A stretch of 64,000 nt of DNA from an uncultured Eubacteriales bacterium (GTDB lineage Bacteria; Bacillota; Clostridia; Oscillospirales; Butyricicoccaceae), in the NCBI GenBank assembly GCA_934395135.1, contig CAKRRK010000002.1, positions 176,834 to 240,833 on the forward strand. The letters are read 5' to 3'. Below the pieces are notes generated by a model. That model was not told where the DNA came from and ran no database searches. It saw only the letters and a program-made list of their open reading frames with translations. Each line of letters opens with the position of its first letter. The stretch's first letter is position 1. Made by a program: the position numbers and the translations under genes. Below, in pieces: positions 17,503 through 26,895 of this stretch.

Positions 17503-18199
17503 TTAATAAAATCCGGCAAAAATACCAGCCGCTGCCACGGTGATAAGCCCTGCCACCGCCACCGCGAGGCTGCTCATAGCGCCTTCCGTTTCTCCCATTT
17601 CAAACGCCTTCGCAGTGCCGATGACATGGGCCGAAGTTCCCAGCGCCAATCCTTTGGCCACGGGATGCCGGATGCCAAACCAGCCGCACACCGCCCCGGC
17701 GATGACATTGCCGAAAATGCCGGTAAGAATAATGACCGCCACCGTCACCGCAGGCATACCACCCAGCTCCTCTGCCACGCCGATGCCAATGGCGGTGGTA
17801 ATGGACTTTGGCAGCAGGGTGACATATTCCGTATGGCTGAAGCCAAACATATAAGAAAATGCCAGAATACTGCCCAGACTGGAAAAAACACCGGCTAAAA
17901 TTCCAAGAAAAATGGCTTTGACATTCTTTTTGAGGGCGGACAGCTGTTCATACAGCGGCACCGCAAGGCATACCGTTGCCGGTGTCAGCAGATAGCTGAT
18001 GTATTTTGCCCCCGTATAGTAGGCGTCGTAATCCACATGAAATACCAGCAAAATCACAATGACAAACACAATGGAAAGAAGCAGGGGATTGAACACTCCA
18101 AATTTCCATTTTTTTTTGGATGAGAGAGCCCATATAAAATGCGAACAGACTGAGAAACGCGCCGAAATATACCGATGTGCAAATCGCTTCCCGTATCAT
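17503..18199 (-). pseudogene. lrgB: LrgB-like protein with a frameshift in an A9 run
   Basis: LrgB/CidB-type murein-hydrolase export regulator, about 232 residues if repaired. The N-terminus (MIREAICTSVYFGAF...) starts at 18199 with GGGAGTGAGGG upstream. The conserved rest (FNPLLLSIVFVIV, LTPATVCLAVPLYEQL, LLPKSITTAIGIGVAEELGG, GTSAHVIGTAKAFEMGE) is in another frame. The join is at a run of nine A (coding strand; T run 18109-18117), where eight A would restore the frame as KKWKFGVFNPLL. It may be a real lesion, slippage-based phase variation or a sequence error. lrgA lies 37 bases upstream. Confidence 0.85.
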
Positions 18200-18236
18200 A
18201 CCCTCACTCCCCTTTTTCCTGTTTGTCTATTACCTT

Positions 18237-18560
18237 TTACGCGGCGCATCCCGTCACTGCCATCACAATCACCGTTACCGCCGCTGTCACCGCAAGCAGC
18301 GGCAGTACAATCCCGGAAATGGCGCTCCAGACGTTGATAATCCCAACCGCCGCCGGGAGGAACATCACCGGCATAATCCGGATCAAAAAATCGGACGCTC
18401 CCTTGATGGCTTCCACGCGCACTATCTTGGTACAGAGCAGGACAAACAACAGTATAAGGCCATATATGCTGGCAGGAACCGGCAGAGGAAGGATCACACG
18501 GAGCAGTTCTCCCCCGCATGTCACTGCCAGAATCACCGCAAACTGATACAAATATTTCAT
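18237..18560 (-). CDS. lrgA: CidA/LrgA family holin-like protein
   Basis: 107 residues, four transmembrane helices. PLPVPASIYGLILLFVLL near residue 25 and LIRIMPVMFLPAAVGI near residue 59 are CidA/LrgA signatures. These holin-like proteins act with LrgB on autolysis and, in several Firmicutes, on pyruvate and overflow metabolism. Its ATG overlaps the DUF523 gene stop by four bases. It forms a pair with the frameshifted lrgB. Confidence 0.87.
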   Translation of the reverse strand: MKYLYQFAVILAVTCGGELLRVILPLPVPASIYGLILLFVLLCTKIVRVEAIKGASDFLIRIMPVMFLPAAVGIINVWSAISGIVLPLLAVTAAVTVIVMAVTGCAA

Positions 18561-18982
18561 AACTTGTCCAATTCCTCCTCTGTCAAAACTACAATCCGGT
18601 GTGCCTTCAGCTTTGCCGCGGCAACCCCATCTCCGGGAACCACCGTTCCGGTAAATGTGCCGTCATAGATTTCTCCGCTGCCGCAGGAAGGACTTCTCGC
18701 CTTGAGGATCGCTGTTTTGCAGCCTTGCTCCAGCGCGGTGCGCAGAGCCTGTTCCGCCCCTCGCCGAAATGCCGCCGTCACGTCCTTTCCTGTCTTGTCC
18801 CATACGCCGCCGCCCCGCTTTTCCGCCGGCGGTCTGGGGCATGGCAGGCCACCGGCCCGTTCCGGGCAAAACGGCACCAGTTCATGTTCCTCCGCCAGAC
18901 GGCAAACCGCCGGGTTATCGTTGTTTCCTCCATTGTACTTGCAATTTTCCCCCAAAAGGCAGGCGCTCACTAAAATTCTCAA
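18557..18982 (-). CDS. DUF523 family protein
   Basis: 141 residues. Cys motifs SACLLGENCKYNG at the N-terminus, CPERAGGLPCPRPPAE near residue 39 and LKARSPSCGSGEIYDGTF near residue 93 are diagnostic of DUF523. These conserved cysteines suggest metal or Fe-S binding. Function is unknown; in other bacteria the domain is fused to DUF1722. The start is TTG at 18982 with AGGAGAGGAAG upstream. It overlaps lrgA by four bases, so the three genes are one operon. Confidence 0.9.
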   Translation of the reverse strand: MRILVSACLLGENCKYNGGNNDNPAVCRLAEEHELVPFCPERAGGLPCPRPPAEKRGGGVWDKTGKDVTAAFRRGAEQALRTALEQGCKTAILKARSPSCGSGEIYDGTFTGTVVPGDGVAAAKLKAHRIVVLTEEELDKL

Positions 18983-19133
18983 TGGCTTCCTCTCCTGTTC
19001 TTATAGTATATAGAAAACATTGGAAAATATCCTCTTTCCCTACCTATAATCATACCGATCTGCCATTGCAAATCAAGAGCCTGTCTATCCAAAAAAGGCA
19101 AACGTACGCTTTTCTTTTTTGTCGCAACTGTCC

Positions 19134-19162
19134 TTGTTTTTGTATTTTTGGCATGGCATAAT
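19134..19162 (+). promoter_or_regulatory. Sigma-A promoter for the small metallopeptidase gene
   Basis: TTGTTT (19134-19139), 17 bp, CATAAT (19157-19162). Transcription would begin near 19169, leaving a leader of about 94 bases. Confidence 0.6.
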
Positions 19163-19262
19163 AAAATGGATGACAGCGCCGGCAAAATTGATTCTTTTCT
19201 CCGGCGTTTCCCTATGACAAATCGCTGCCGCGCCATTTGGCGTCAAAGAGAAAGGACGGCCT

Positions 19263-19646
19263 ATGCTTACCATCGAAGAAGTCCATGAAATTCTGGAAAC
19301 GCTGAGTTCGGAACTGCCGCCGACTTTTTTTGCACAATTAAACGGCGGCGTCAATCTGATCCCCAAAGCCGTTCTCAGCCCCTATGCCCAGGATAACGAC
19401 CTGTATGTGATGGGCACCTATTATAATGACCGTTCGATGGGGCGGTATATTAACATCTATTACGGTTCTTTTGCTGCAATATACGGCGACGCCCCCAAAT
19501 ATCGGTGGGTTTCTGCTCTGCGGAAAACCTTGCGCCACGAATTCACCCATCACTTGGAATCGCTGGCCGGCGTCCGGGATCTGGAAGATAAGGACGCCCG
19601 GAAACTTCGCGGCTACACCGAACGCAGGGTCCGAAAAACAGACTGA
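19263..19646 (+). CDS. Minimal zincin-type metallopeptidase
   Basis: 127 residues. The single strong motif is LRHEFTHHLESLAG near residue 93, an HExxH zinc site; it resembles the small metallopeptidase family PF06262 found in many Firmicutes and Actinobacteria. The N-terminal half (IEEVHEILETLSSELPP) also fits that family. No signal peptide, so cytosolic. Substrate unknown. AGAAAGGA precedes the ATG. Confidence 0.75.
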   Translation: MLTIEEVHEILETLSSELPPTFFAQLNGGVNLIPKAVLSPYAQDNDLYVMGTYYNDRSMGRYINIYYGSFAAIYGDAPKYRWVSALRKTLRHEFTHHLESLAGVRDLEDKDARKLRGYTERRVRKTD

Positions 19647-19820
19647 TCTGTTCTCCTTTGCCGCTTTCCCACCGCCAAACTAGCCTTTTCTCATCGTTCC
19701 GGTACGGGCCATTGGCGTTGCCTTCTCTGCAAGAATTGCTGTATCTGAAATCCAGAATCGTTGGAACATTCGATATTCTTTGCCTCTATCAGAACAACCA
19801 TATACCAGGAGGTAACCCGC

Positions 19821-20255
19821 ATGAAAAAGATCATAGCATTTATTGCCGCTTTGGCCGGTATTATAGGATGGACTGGCTGTTCTCCTCAAACAGAACCCAG
19901 CACCTCTCCGGACACAGGCGCTATAGAAACGAACGGCGAGCGCCCAGACAGGGAATCCTATACCGTAAACCATATTTTTACACAAGAATGCAGCCCACTC
20001 TCCGCGGCTGACGGGGAACTGCTTTCCCGCATATTGGAAGACGGCGCCTGGCATACCGAAGAACCGTCCGATTGTCTCTGCGACTTTGAAGTTACAGTTC
20101 ATCACACAACCTACACCTATCATTCCGACTGCGGAAGATTTTATGACAGCGCAAACCGCAGGAGCTTATCCCTGGATGATACCGCCAAAGAAACCGTAAA
20201 CCGCCTCTTATCGGAAGCTGCCCCGCTGCCATCTGACGAAATCCCGGCGGAATAA
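19821..20255 (+). CDS. Putative lipoprotein, 144 residues
   Basis: The N-terminus MKKIIAFIAALAGIIGWTGC is a lipoprotein signal peptide with Cys20 as the likely acylation site. A Ser/Thr/Pro-rich linker follows, then a small domain with two Cys pairs (DCLCDFE and DCGRFYD) and a His/Tyr-rich strand (VHHTTYTYHSD). I do not recognise the family. AGGAGGT lies upstream of the ATG. A terminator follows 40 bases after the stop. Confidence 0.72.
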   Translation: MKKIIAFIAALAGIIGWTGCSPQTEPSTSPDTGAIETNGERPDRESYTVNHIFTQECSPLSAADGELLSRILEDGAWHTEEPSDCLCDFEVTVHHTTYTYHSDCGRFYDSANRRSLSLDDTAKETVNRLLSEAAPLPSDEIPAE

Positions 20256-20297
20256 AATCCATATGAATCCGTTTTTCCCACATCGTACTCCAAACAT

Positions 20298-20330
20298 AAA
20301 AAACGCGGAATATTGATTCCGCGTTTTTTT
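20298..20330. terminator. Intrinsic terminator after the lipoprotein gene
   Basis: AAAACGCGGAAT pairs with ATTCCGCGTTTT, loop of four, then T7. The A run on the other side allows use in both directions. Confidence 0.85.
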
Positions 20331-20347
20331 GTGTTAATAGGAGAAAG

Positions 20348-20380
20348 AGGGGACAGGGGAAACTATATCCTCTGTCCCCT
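20348..20380 (-). terminator. Hairpin downstream of the dehydrogenase/ABC operon
   Basis: AGGGGACAG (20348-20356) pairs with CTGTCCCCT (20372-20380). The T-run on the minus side is weak, so it may act with the neighbouring hairpin. Confidence 0.5.
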
Positions 20381-20431
20381 AAGAAAAAATTATGCTGTTG
20401 TTTTATTCCGGCCGCCGGGAAACGCTGTTGC

Positions 20432-21496
20432 TTATTCTTCCTCCGGCACCATAACTACTTTGAGAGCCTGCCCTGCCCGCAGCAGATCCAGCGCATCCTG
20501 GAACTGCGACAGCGGGAACACATGGGTTACGATTTCATCCAACGGAAGTACGCCGGATTCGATCAGTTCCGCGGTTCTCTTGAACTCGTATTTGCCGATG
20601 AACGCACCCATAATGGTGAGGTCTTTCCGCACAATCAATTTGCCGACAATGAGTTTTTCCACATGGATTTCATCGTGGCCGAACTGCATTACCTTGCCCA
20701 GGTTGCGTGCTACTGCACAGGCGGTTTCAAACATCCAGCCAACGCACTCTACCGCGATATCCACACCATCGTTGTCTGTTTCTCTTGCAACCACTTCTTC
20801 AATGGATTCCTTTGTGGGATCTACCACAATGTCCGCGCCAACCTTCAGCGCTTTTTCTCTTCGGTAAGCGGACGGCTCCGAAACGATGATCTTTGTCGCG
20901 CCGTTCATTTTCAGCAGCGCAACAAACAGCAGGCCGATGGGGCCGGCGCCTAAAATACAAACCGTGTCACCGTTTTTCACATTCAGCCGTTCTACCGCTG
21001 CCGCTACGCAGGAAATTGGTTCTGCAAGGGCTGCAATCTGGAACGGTACGTCTTTGCTGATATGATACAGAGAATGCGCCGGCGCAACGGTATAATTGGT
21101 GTGGGCGCCATCTTTAAAGATCCCTGCCGTAATCGGATGGTTTGCAAACTCTGGATGATCCATCGGATAGTACAGGTCTGTGCAGCGGTCCGGACGGTCT
21201 TCCCGGCAGTACTGGCAGCGGCCACAGGACGGATGCGGGTCCACGACAACCGTGTCGCCCGGCTTAAATTCCGTAACCGCAGAACCTACTTCTTCCACCA
21301 CTGCGGTGTATTCATGTCCCAAAATAATGCCGGGGATGGACGGATGGATAGCATCTGGATGCAAAATATGTAACTCCGTGCCGCAGATGCCGATGCCCCG
21401 AACCTTGAGCAATACGTCGTCCGGCTTCTTAATGGACGGCTTCGGACGGTCCTCAAAACGGAATTTTCCCGGTGAATCAAATACAATTGCTTTCAT
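20432..21496 (-). CDS. Zinc-dependent alcohol/polyol dehydrogenase (MDR family)
   Basis: 354 residues, medium-chain dehydrogenase of the sorbitol/threonine dehydrogenase type. Catalytic zinc: Cys in GICGTE near residue 38 and His/Glu in GHEYTAVVEE; the structural zinc loop CGRCQYCREDRPDRC is intact near residue 91. The NAD(P) fold carries GAGPIGLL. It is the last gene of the ABC operon and probably oxidises the imported sugar, sugar acid or polyol. AAGGAGG precedes the ATG. Confidence 0.9.
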   Translation of the reverse strand: MKAIVFDSPGKFRFEDRPKPSIKKPDDVLLKVRGIGICGTELHILHPDAIHPSIPGIILGHEYTAVVEEVGSAVTEFKPGDTVVVDPHPSCGRCQYCREDRPDRCTDLYYPMDHPEFANHPITAGIFKDGAHTNYTVAPAHSLYHISKDVPFQIAALAEPISCVAAAVERLNVKNGDTVCILGAGPIGLLFVALLKMNGATKIIVSEPSAYRREKALKVGADIVVDPTKESIEEVVARETDNDGVDIAVECVGWMFETACAVARNLGKVMQFGHDEIHVEKLIVGKLIVRKDLTIMGAFIGKYEFKRTAELIESGVLPLDEIVTHVFPLSQFQDALDLLRAGQALKVVMVPEEE

Positions 21497-21558
21497 GTTT
21501 TTTTCCTCCTTGTGTTGTTAAAAATGTGTGTTGTATTTCATAAAATTTTATCGCACGG

Positions 21559-22530
21559 TTAATTCTTTTTCTTATGTTTCATCGAGTCTGCCAGCACTGC
21601 GATAATGATAATGGCGCCGATGACGATTTTCTGCAAATATGACGATACGTTCAGCAGATTCATGCCGTTTCGGATGACTGCAATAATCAGCGCGCCAACT
21701 GCCGTGCCGAACACATTGCCGGTACCGCCGGACAGGCTGCATCCTCCGATAACCGCCGCCGCTATGGCGTCCAGCTCATATCCGTCGGCGGACATCGGCT
21801 GGGCGGAATTCAAGCGGGCCGCAAGCACAATGCCAGCGATGGCGGAACATACACCGCCGATGATATATACCGCGTTGATGTACAGATTGGTGTTGATCCC
21901 GGAAAGGCGAACCGTTTCCTCATTGCCGCCGATGGCATAGGTGTAACGTCCCAGTTTGGTATACCGCAGAATAAAGAACGCAATCAACAGCACAATAATC
22001 CAGATGATAACCGGGAACGGAATGCCGGCTACCGTGCCGCCGCCGAGGAAGACAAACGCATCCGGGAAGCCGTATACGTTGCCGCCGTCGGTAAACTGCA
22101 GCGCAATGCCCCGACAAATCATCTGCATACCCAGAGTAACAATGAACGGCGCCAGCTTAAAACAGGTAATGAGGAGCCCTGTTCCAAAGCCAAAACCTGC
22201 CCCTACCAGAATGCCCACTACAATGCCTGCCGCAATGGAGCCGGTGGACATCATAACCGTTGCAGCAAATACGCCGGTCATTGCCGCGACAGATGCGGAC
22301 GACAAGTCAATGCCGCCGGTAATAATTACGAACGTTGCGCCAATGGTAAGCAATGCATAAATTGACGTCTGCAAAAAGATGTTGCTGATATTCTTTGCGG
22401 TAAAGAAACTGCCCGGGGCCGCAATGCCCAAAACAATACAGATTACGACCAGCACAATCACCATGGACAGGCTGTTAATCACCGCTTTATAATCTCTCTT
22501 TTTCACCGCTGCTTCCTGTTTTGTACTCAT
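21559..22530 (-). CDS. Ribose-type sugar ABC transporter, permease
   Basis: 323 residues, eight to ten transmembrane helices, RbsC/XylH family (BPD_transp_2). The segments TIGATFVIITGGIDLSSA and GRYTYAIGGNEETVRLSGIN are the family hallmarks. Its ATG overlaps the ATPase stop codon by four bases. The substrate is a carbohydrate or related polyol; family membership cannot say which. Confidence 0.93.
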   Translation of the reverse strand: MSTKQEAAVKKRDYKAVINSLSMVIVLVVICIVLGIAAPGSFFTAKNISNIFLQTSIYALLTIGATFVIITGGIDLSSASVAAMTGVFAATVMMSTGSIAAGIVVGILVGAGFGFGTGLLITCFKLAPFIVTLGMQMICRGIALQFTDGGNVYGFPDAFVFLGGGTVAGIPFPVIIWIIVLLIAFFILRYTKLGRYTYAIGGNEETVRLSGINTNLYINAVYIIGGVCSAIAGIVLAARLNSAQPMSADGYELDAIAAAVIGGCSLSGGTGNVFGTAVGALIIAVIRNGMNLLNVSSYLQKIVIGAIIIIAVLADSMKHKKKN

Positions 22531-24068
22531 CTCTCCTGTCCTCCCTCATACACATAGTCATGTTTCTGACCAATGGCATATTCCAATATCCTGTCCTGGT
22601 CAAATGCCGACCGGGGAAGCTCTCCTGTAATCTGCCCGTCATACATTACATAAATGCGGTCGCAAATCCCCATAATCTCCGGTATTTCAGAAGAAATTAC
22701 AACAATCGTCTTTCCTTCCTCCGACAGTTTTCCAAGCAGTTTATAAATTTCAAATTTTGCCCCCACATCAATGCCTCTGGTGGGTTCGTCAAAAATCAGC
22801 ACCTCGCAGTCGGTAAACAGCCATTTGGCAATGATTGCTTTCTGCTGATTGCCGCCGCTTAAAAAGCGGATTTTTTGGCGGAGGGACGGCGTTTTCACCG
22901 TCAGCCGTTCCACATATTCCTGCGCCAGCTTCCTTTCTTTGGCATAGCTGATCACAGCTCCGTTGAGGACCCGGTCCATATTCGCAAGGGTGATGTTTTC
23001 CCGAATGTCCATATTCAAAATCAGGCCGTTCTTTTTCCGGTCCTCCGGCAAGTAGCCGATTTTGCTTTTCTTGGCATGCTGCGGCGATCTGGTATCCACC
23101 GCTTTGCCATTGACATAAACGCTGCCTTTCTGTTTTTTGTCCGCGCCGATAATGGCACGGGCCAGTTCGGTGCGGCCTGCTCCCATTAAGCCGGACAAAC
23201 CTACAATTTCCCCTTTTCTGACGTAGAAGGAACAGTCCCGCACCCGCTTTCCGCAGCAAATGTGCTCTGCCCGCAGTCCAACGTCTCCAATGGTTATAGT
23301 TTCATTTTTCGGATACTGTTGATCCAGTTCCCGTCCTACCATCATCCGAATCAAATCATCCAGACGGATCGTAATATTGCCAGCCTCATCCCGCACGCTC
23401 TGCGTGCCGATATACGCGCCGTCCCGCATTACTGTGGCTCGGTCGCCGATTTCCAAAAGTTCTTCCAGCCGGTGAGAGATGTAAACAATCCCCACCTTTT
23501 TCTCCTTCAAATCCCGGATAATCCGAAATAATGTTTCCACTTCTTTGTCGGTCAAAGCCGATGTCGGCTCATCCATGATGATGACCTTCGCGTCTCTGGA
23601 TACCGCATGGGCGATTTCCACCATCTGCTGATCCCCAACGCTCAGCGTACCGAGCATAGCCCGGGGATCAATCTTCAAATTCAGGTCATTTAAGACTTCC
23701 TGTGCCTTGCGATACATAGACCGCCAGGAAATCACGCCATGGTTTACAATTTCATGGCCGAACAGAATATTTTCCGCCACCGTCAGATTGGGCAGCAGGT
23801 TCAATTCCTGGTAAATCATGCTGACACCGGCGCTTTGCGCTTGCTGCACATTTTTAAAATCGCATTCCCGGCCGTCTATTTTCATGCTGCCGGATGTTTT
23901 GGTATATGCGCCGCAGAGAATTTTCATCAGTGTTGACTTTCCAGCGCCATTCTCTCCAAGAAGGATGTGTACTTCGCCGGGTTCCAGGGTAAACTGCACG
24001 TTTTGCAGCGCCTTTACACCGGGAAATTCCTTCACAATATTGTTCATTTCAACAACATATTGTCCCAC
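22527..24068 (-). CDS. Ribose-type sugar ABC transporter, dual ATPase
   Basis: 513 residues with two ABC domains as in RbsA/MglA/XylG. Domain 1 has GENGAGKST, LSVGDQQMVEIA and IMDEPTSAL; domain 2 has the degenerate P-loop GLMGAGRTEL, normal for this family, with LSGGNQQKAIIAKW and FDEPTRGIDVGAK. It starts at GTG 24068 with AAAGGA upstream. It is downstream of a hairpin that probably reduces expression relative to the binding protein. Confidence 0.94.
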   Translation of the reverse strand: MGQYVVEMNNIVKEFPGVKALQNVQFTLEPGEVHILLGENGAGKSTLMKILCGAYTKTSGSMKIDGRECDFKNVQQAQSAGVSMIYQELNLLPNLTVAENILFGHEIVNHGVISWRSMYRKAQEVLNDLNLKIDPRAMLGTLSVGDQQMVEIAHAVSRDAKVIIMDEPTSALTDKEVETLFRIIRDLKEKKVGIVYISHRLEELLEIGDRATVMRDGAYIGTQSVRDEAGNITIRLDDLIRMMVGRELDQQYPKNETITIGDVGLRAEHICCGKRVRDCSFYVRKGEIVGLSGLMGAGRTELARAIIGADKKQKGSVYVNGKAVDTRSPQHAKKSKIGYLPEDRKKNGLILNMDIRENITLANMDRVLNGAVISYAKERKLAQEYVERLTVKTPSLRQKIRFLSGGNQQKAIIAKWLFTDCEVLIFDEPTRGIDVGAKFEIYKLLGKLSEEGKTIVVISSEIPEIMGICDRIYVMYDGQITGELPRSAFDQDRILEYAIGQKHDYVYEGGQER

Positions 24069-24103
24069 TGCTCTATTCCTTTCCTCTCACTCTCTCCGTT
24101 TCT

Positions 24104-24139
24104 AAAAGCCGGACGGACAGTTGTTTCCGTCCGGCTTTT
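24104..24139 (-). terminator. Attenuator between binding protein and ATPase genes
   Basis: A perfect 14-bp stem (24104-24117 with 24126-24139) with U-tract on the minus strand. Partial termination here would give excess binding protein over the membrane complex. Confidence 0.8.
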
Positions 24140-24147
24140 TTCTGTGT

Positions 24148-25155
24148 TTATGCGTCCGCCAGCATTTCTTCGGCGTTGTCAATGGTAATGTTTGGAACCG
24201 GTGTGTTAATGACTTCTTCCACATCCTTGCCGTCCAGATGATCTACCAGCGCTTTTACGGATTCAAACGCCATAGATACCGGATCCTGGGCAACTGTTGA
24301 ATCGTATACGCCGTCAATAATGGACTGGATCGCTTCCGCCTGTCCATCAATGCCGCAGATTTTGATGTGATCATTCTTTTCGTTAACCAGCATCTGGGCA
24401 ATGCCGACGCCCATCAGATCCGAGCAAACAAAGAAAACGTCCAGATCAGGAGTCGCCTGCAAAATGTTTGCCGCAACATCATAGCCCTTGTTCGCATCCC
24501 AGTCTGCCGGCTGTTCCGCAACCACTTCAATGTTGTCGTTGAGCGCTTCCCGGAAGCCCTGTACCCGAAGGATGGAAGTGGACTGCCCCGCTACGCCTGC
24601 AACGATGGCAACCTTGCCTCCGTCCGGCAGAAGGCGGTTCACGTTTTCCGCTGCGGTTGCGCCCAGTTCAATGTTGTTGGATCCAACGTAGGTCAGCGTG
24701 GTTGCGCCCTGCTTTTCCATTTCCGCTTCGTCCATTGGTGTGTCGTAAATGGATACCGGGATGCCTGCATCGTTACATTTCTTCACAGAAGAAACCATTG
24801 CCGCAGAATCGCATGGACAAAGCACAATACCGTCCACGCCCTGGGTGATGAGGTCTTCAATAAACTGTACCTGACGGTTTACATCGGTTTCCTTGTCCGG
24901 CGCATAGGTGGATACTTCCACGCCAAGTTCGTCGCCGGCCTTTTCAAACCCCTGTTTTAGCTTTGCGCCCCAAGAGGAACTGAGGGTTTTGCACACAACG
25001 CCGATTTTATAAGTCTCTCCTCCGTCGGATGGCGCCGCCGTATCGTCCGCCGGAGTACTGGTATCGTCTGCCGGGGTAGAACCATCGTTGCCGCAGCCTG
25101 CGAACAGACACAGCACCATAGCAAGCGCCAGAATCATTGCCAAAAACTTTTTCAT
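24148..25155 (-). CDS. Ribose-type sugar ABC transporter, substrate-binding lipoprotein
   Basis: 335 residues, periplasmic-binding-protein type I (Peripla_BP_4). The signal peptide ends in the lipobox LFAGC (Cys about residue 21), and a low-complexity Ala/Asp/Thr-rich linker tethers the domain, which starts at YKIGVVCKTLSS. PCDSAAMVSSVKKC and the hinge ICGIDGQAEAIQSI are typical of RbsB. AAGGAGAG precedes the ATG. It is preceded by a dehydrogenase gene in the same operon. Confidence 0.94.
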   Translation of the reverse strand: MKKFLAMILALAMVLCLFAGCGNDGSTPADDTSTPADDTAAPSDGGETYKIGVVCKTLSSSWGAKLKQGFEKAGDELGVEVSTYAPDKETDVNRQVQFIEDLITQGVDGIVLCPCDSAAMVSSVKKCNDAGIPVSIYDTPMDEAEMEKQGATTLTYVGSNNIELGATAAENVNRLLPDGGKVAIVAGVAGQSTSILRVQGFREALNDNIEVVAEQPADWDANKGYDVAANILQATPDLDVFFVCSDLMGVGIAQMLVNEKNDHIKICGIDGQAEAIQSIIDGVYDSTVAQDPVSMAFESVKALVDHLDGKDVEEVINTPVPNITIDNAEEMLADA

Positions 25156-25234
25156 CTTCTTCTCTCCTTATAATGTTAATGTATCAAAAGGGTGCTTTCC
25201 CTTCTGTCCGTTTTTTCCGGCGGCCTTTCCGCCT

Positions 25235-26284
25235 TTATGCCAGCCCTTCCGGCAGGCCCCAGGGATAAATGGCTACTTTCATCGCCTCTCCCCGGCGCAT
25301 AATGTTCAGACCTTCTTCAAAATGCGCCAGATCAAACCGGTGAGAAATCAGCTTTTCCGGCTGGATGATGCCACTTTCCAGCACCATACCCACAGCAGGC
25401 AGCGTATAGTCTCCGATATAGTTCCCCATCACGCTCAGCGCTTTTCGGGTGATCAAATTCTGCGAAATCGTCTCCGTCTTTGCAAAATTCTGGCCGAAGA
25501 GCAGAATTCTGCCGCCCGGTCTTGTGCAGGCAAGCCCGTCGCCAATGAGCACGCCCACTGCGTCCACCGTAACGTTGACGCCCAGGCCGCCGGTTTCTGC
25601 CTTGACCGCTTCCTCCAGATTGCATTCCATAGGATTAAAGCATTTGGTCACGCCGATTTTTTTGGCGTATTCCCGGCGCAATGACGAAGTTTCCGAGACA
25701 AAAACCTTTCCGGCGCCGTTTGCGAGGAGCAGCTGCGCAAACAGCAGGCCGATGGGTCCTGCCCCCAGCACCAGCACCGATTCGCCGGCGATCAGCTTGA
25801 TTTTTTTAATCGCGCCGTATACGCAGTTGATTGGCTCCGCGAACATCGCCCGTTCCAGCGGAACGCTTTCCTCCAGCGGGATCATCACCTTTTCATCGCA
25901 CATCATATACTGGGCAAAGGCGCCGTCGCTGAAAAATCCGATGAGGTCCAAGCTCTCGCACATATTCGGCATGCCGCTCTTGCAGAAGAAGCAGGAGCCG
26001 CATGGTACGTTCGGATCGATGATGACCCGCTGCCCCACCCGGACCGAGGCTACGCCGCTGCCGGTTTCTACCACCTCGCCGATGAGCTCATGGCCGCAGA
26101 TCACGCCCTGTCGCCCCGGAAATCCCGGCGGATCGGACAGCATATGAAGATCCGAGCCGCAAATGCTTGCAATCAGCACTTTTACGACAGCATCCGTCGG
26201 CGTCTTGGGATGAGGAATCGGGCGTTTCTCCAGTTTTGTCTTCCCGATTTTTTCAAAAATGATGGCATCCATCGTATCTTGCAT
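25235..26284 (-). CDS. Zinc-dependent alcohol/polyol dehydrogenase (MDR family), first gene of operon
   Basis: 349 residues; paralogue of 20432-21496. Catalytic zinc motifs ASICGSDLHML and GHELIGEVVETG; structural zinc loop CGSCFFCKSGMPNMC; NAD(P) motif GAGPIGLLFAQLL. Being promoter-proximal, it is probably the first oxidation step for the imported compound, with the second dehydrogenase at the operon's end. AAGGAGAG lies nine bases before the ATG at 26284; a second ATG follows four codons later. Confidence 0.9.
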   Translation of the reverse strand: MQDTMDAIIFEKIGKTKLEKRPIPHPKTPTDAVVKVLIASICGSDLHMLSDPPGFPGRQGVICGHELIGEVVETGSGVASVRVGQRVIIDPNVPCGSCFFCKSGMPNMCESLDLIGFFSDGAFAQYMMCDEKVMIPLEESVPLERAMFAEPINCVYGAIKKIKLIAGESVLVLGAGPIGLLFAQLLLANGAGKVFVSETSSLRREYAKKIGVTKCFNPMECNLEEAVKAETGGLGVNVTVDAVGVLIGDGLACTRPGGRILLFGQNFAKTETISQNLITRKALSVMGNYIGDYTLPAVGMVLESGIIQPEKLISHRFDLAHFEEGLNIMRRGEAMKVAIYPWGLPEGLA

Positions 26285-26895
26285 CGTTCTTCTCTCTCCT
26301 TTGTTCTATGTGAAATTTTTACAGCTTTTGTATCATTGTTTCATTCTTCGCCAGGTCCTCTCTTTTCTTTCTGAAAAAACCTATGGCTCTTTGCTGTTTT
26401 TTTGCCTTTTCTGAAATCGGTTACATATTTTTTGTAACAGGATTTACATCTTAATTAGAATATTTTTAAATAATTTAGCTTTTTACGTTGATTATTTATT
26501 TCTAAATTCCTGAATTCTTTTGTCTTTTCTGTTTCCTTCCAATTTTTTGATTCTTATTTTGTAACTTGTTTCTTGTGTTGTAATATTTATATCATAAGCA
26601 TGCGGCTTGTGCAATGCACATTTTATACATAATATATGGATTATTTTTGTTCGAATTATCCACATTCTTTCTGTCAATCTTTTCTTCTTTTGCAACATGC
26701 TCAATTTTTCTCCCTCATTATGTAAACTTGTTACAAATTTATATCATTTATTATTTTTCCATCTTATCCTATTGCGTTATGCCAAAAAATGTTGTACTAT
26801 TGAAACAACAAGAAATCTTTTGCGCTGTTATTGCATGCGTTTTCCGGCATTCCGGGTTCTTACCCGTCATTTTAAACAAAAAGAGGTGATCGCTT
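26285..26895. other. AT-rich divergent control region
   Basis: About 610 bases between the minus-strand sugar operon and the first LacI gene, much more AT-rich than its surroundings. It holds the inverted repeat GTTACA-N7-TGTAAC (26420-26438), further single TGTAAC/GTTACA boxes at 26560 and 26730, and a promoter at 26772-26800. Short open frames in it show no coding character. Confidence 0.55.
26772..26800 (+). promoter_or_regulatory. Promoter of the first LacI gene
   Basis: TTGCGT (26772-26777), 17 bp, TACTAT (26795-26800). An inverted repeat GTTGT...ACAAC straddles the -10, a possible autoregulatory site. Confidence 0.55.

Noticed and set aside
18979..19366. Two short minus-strand frames upstream of the metallopeptidase gene
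   Set aside because: Basic composition, no binding site, and they overlap the good + strand promoter.
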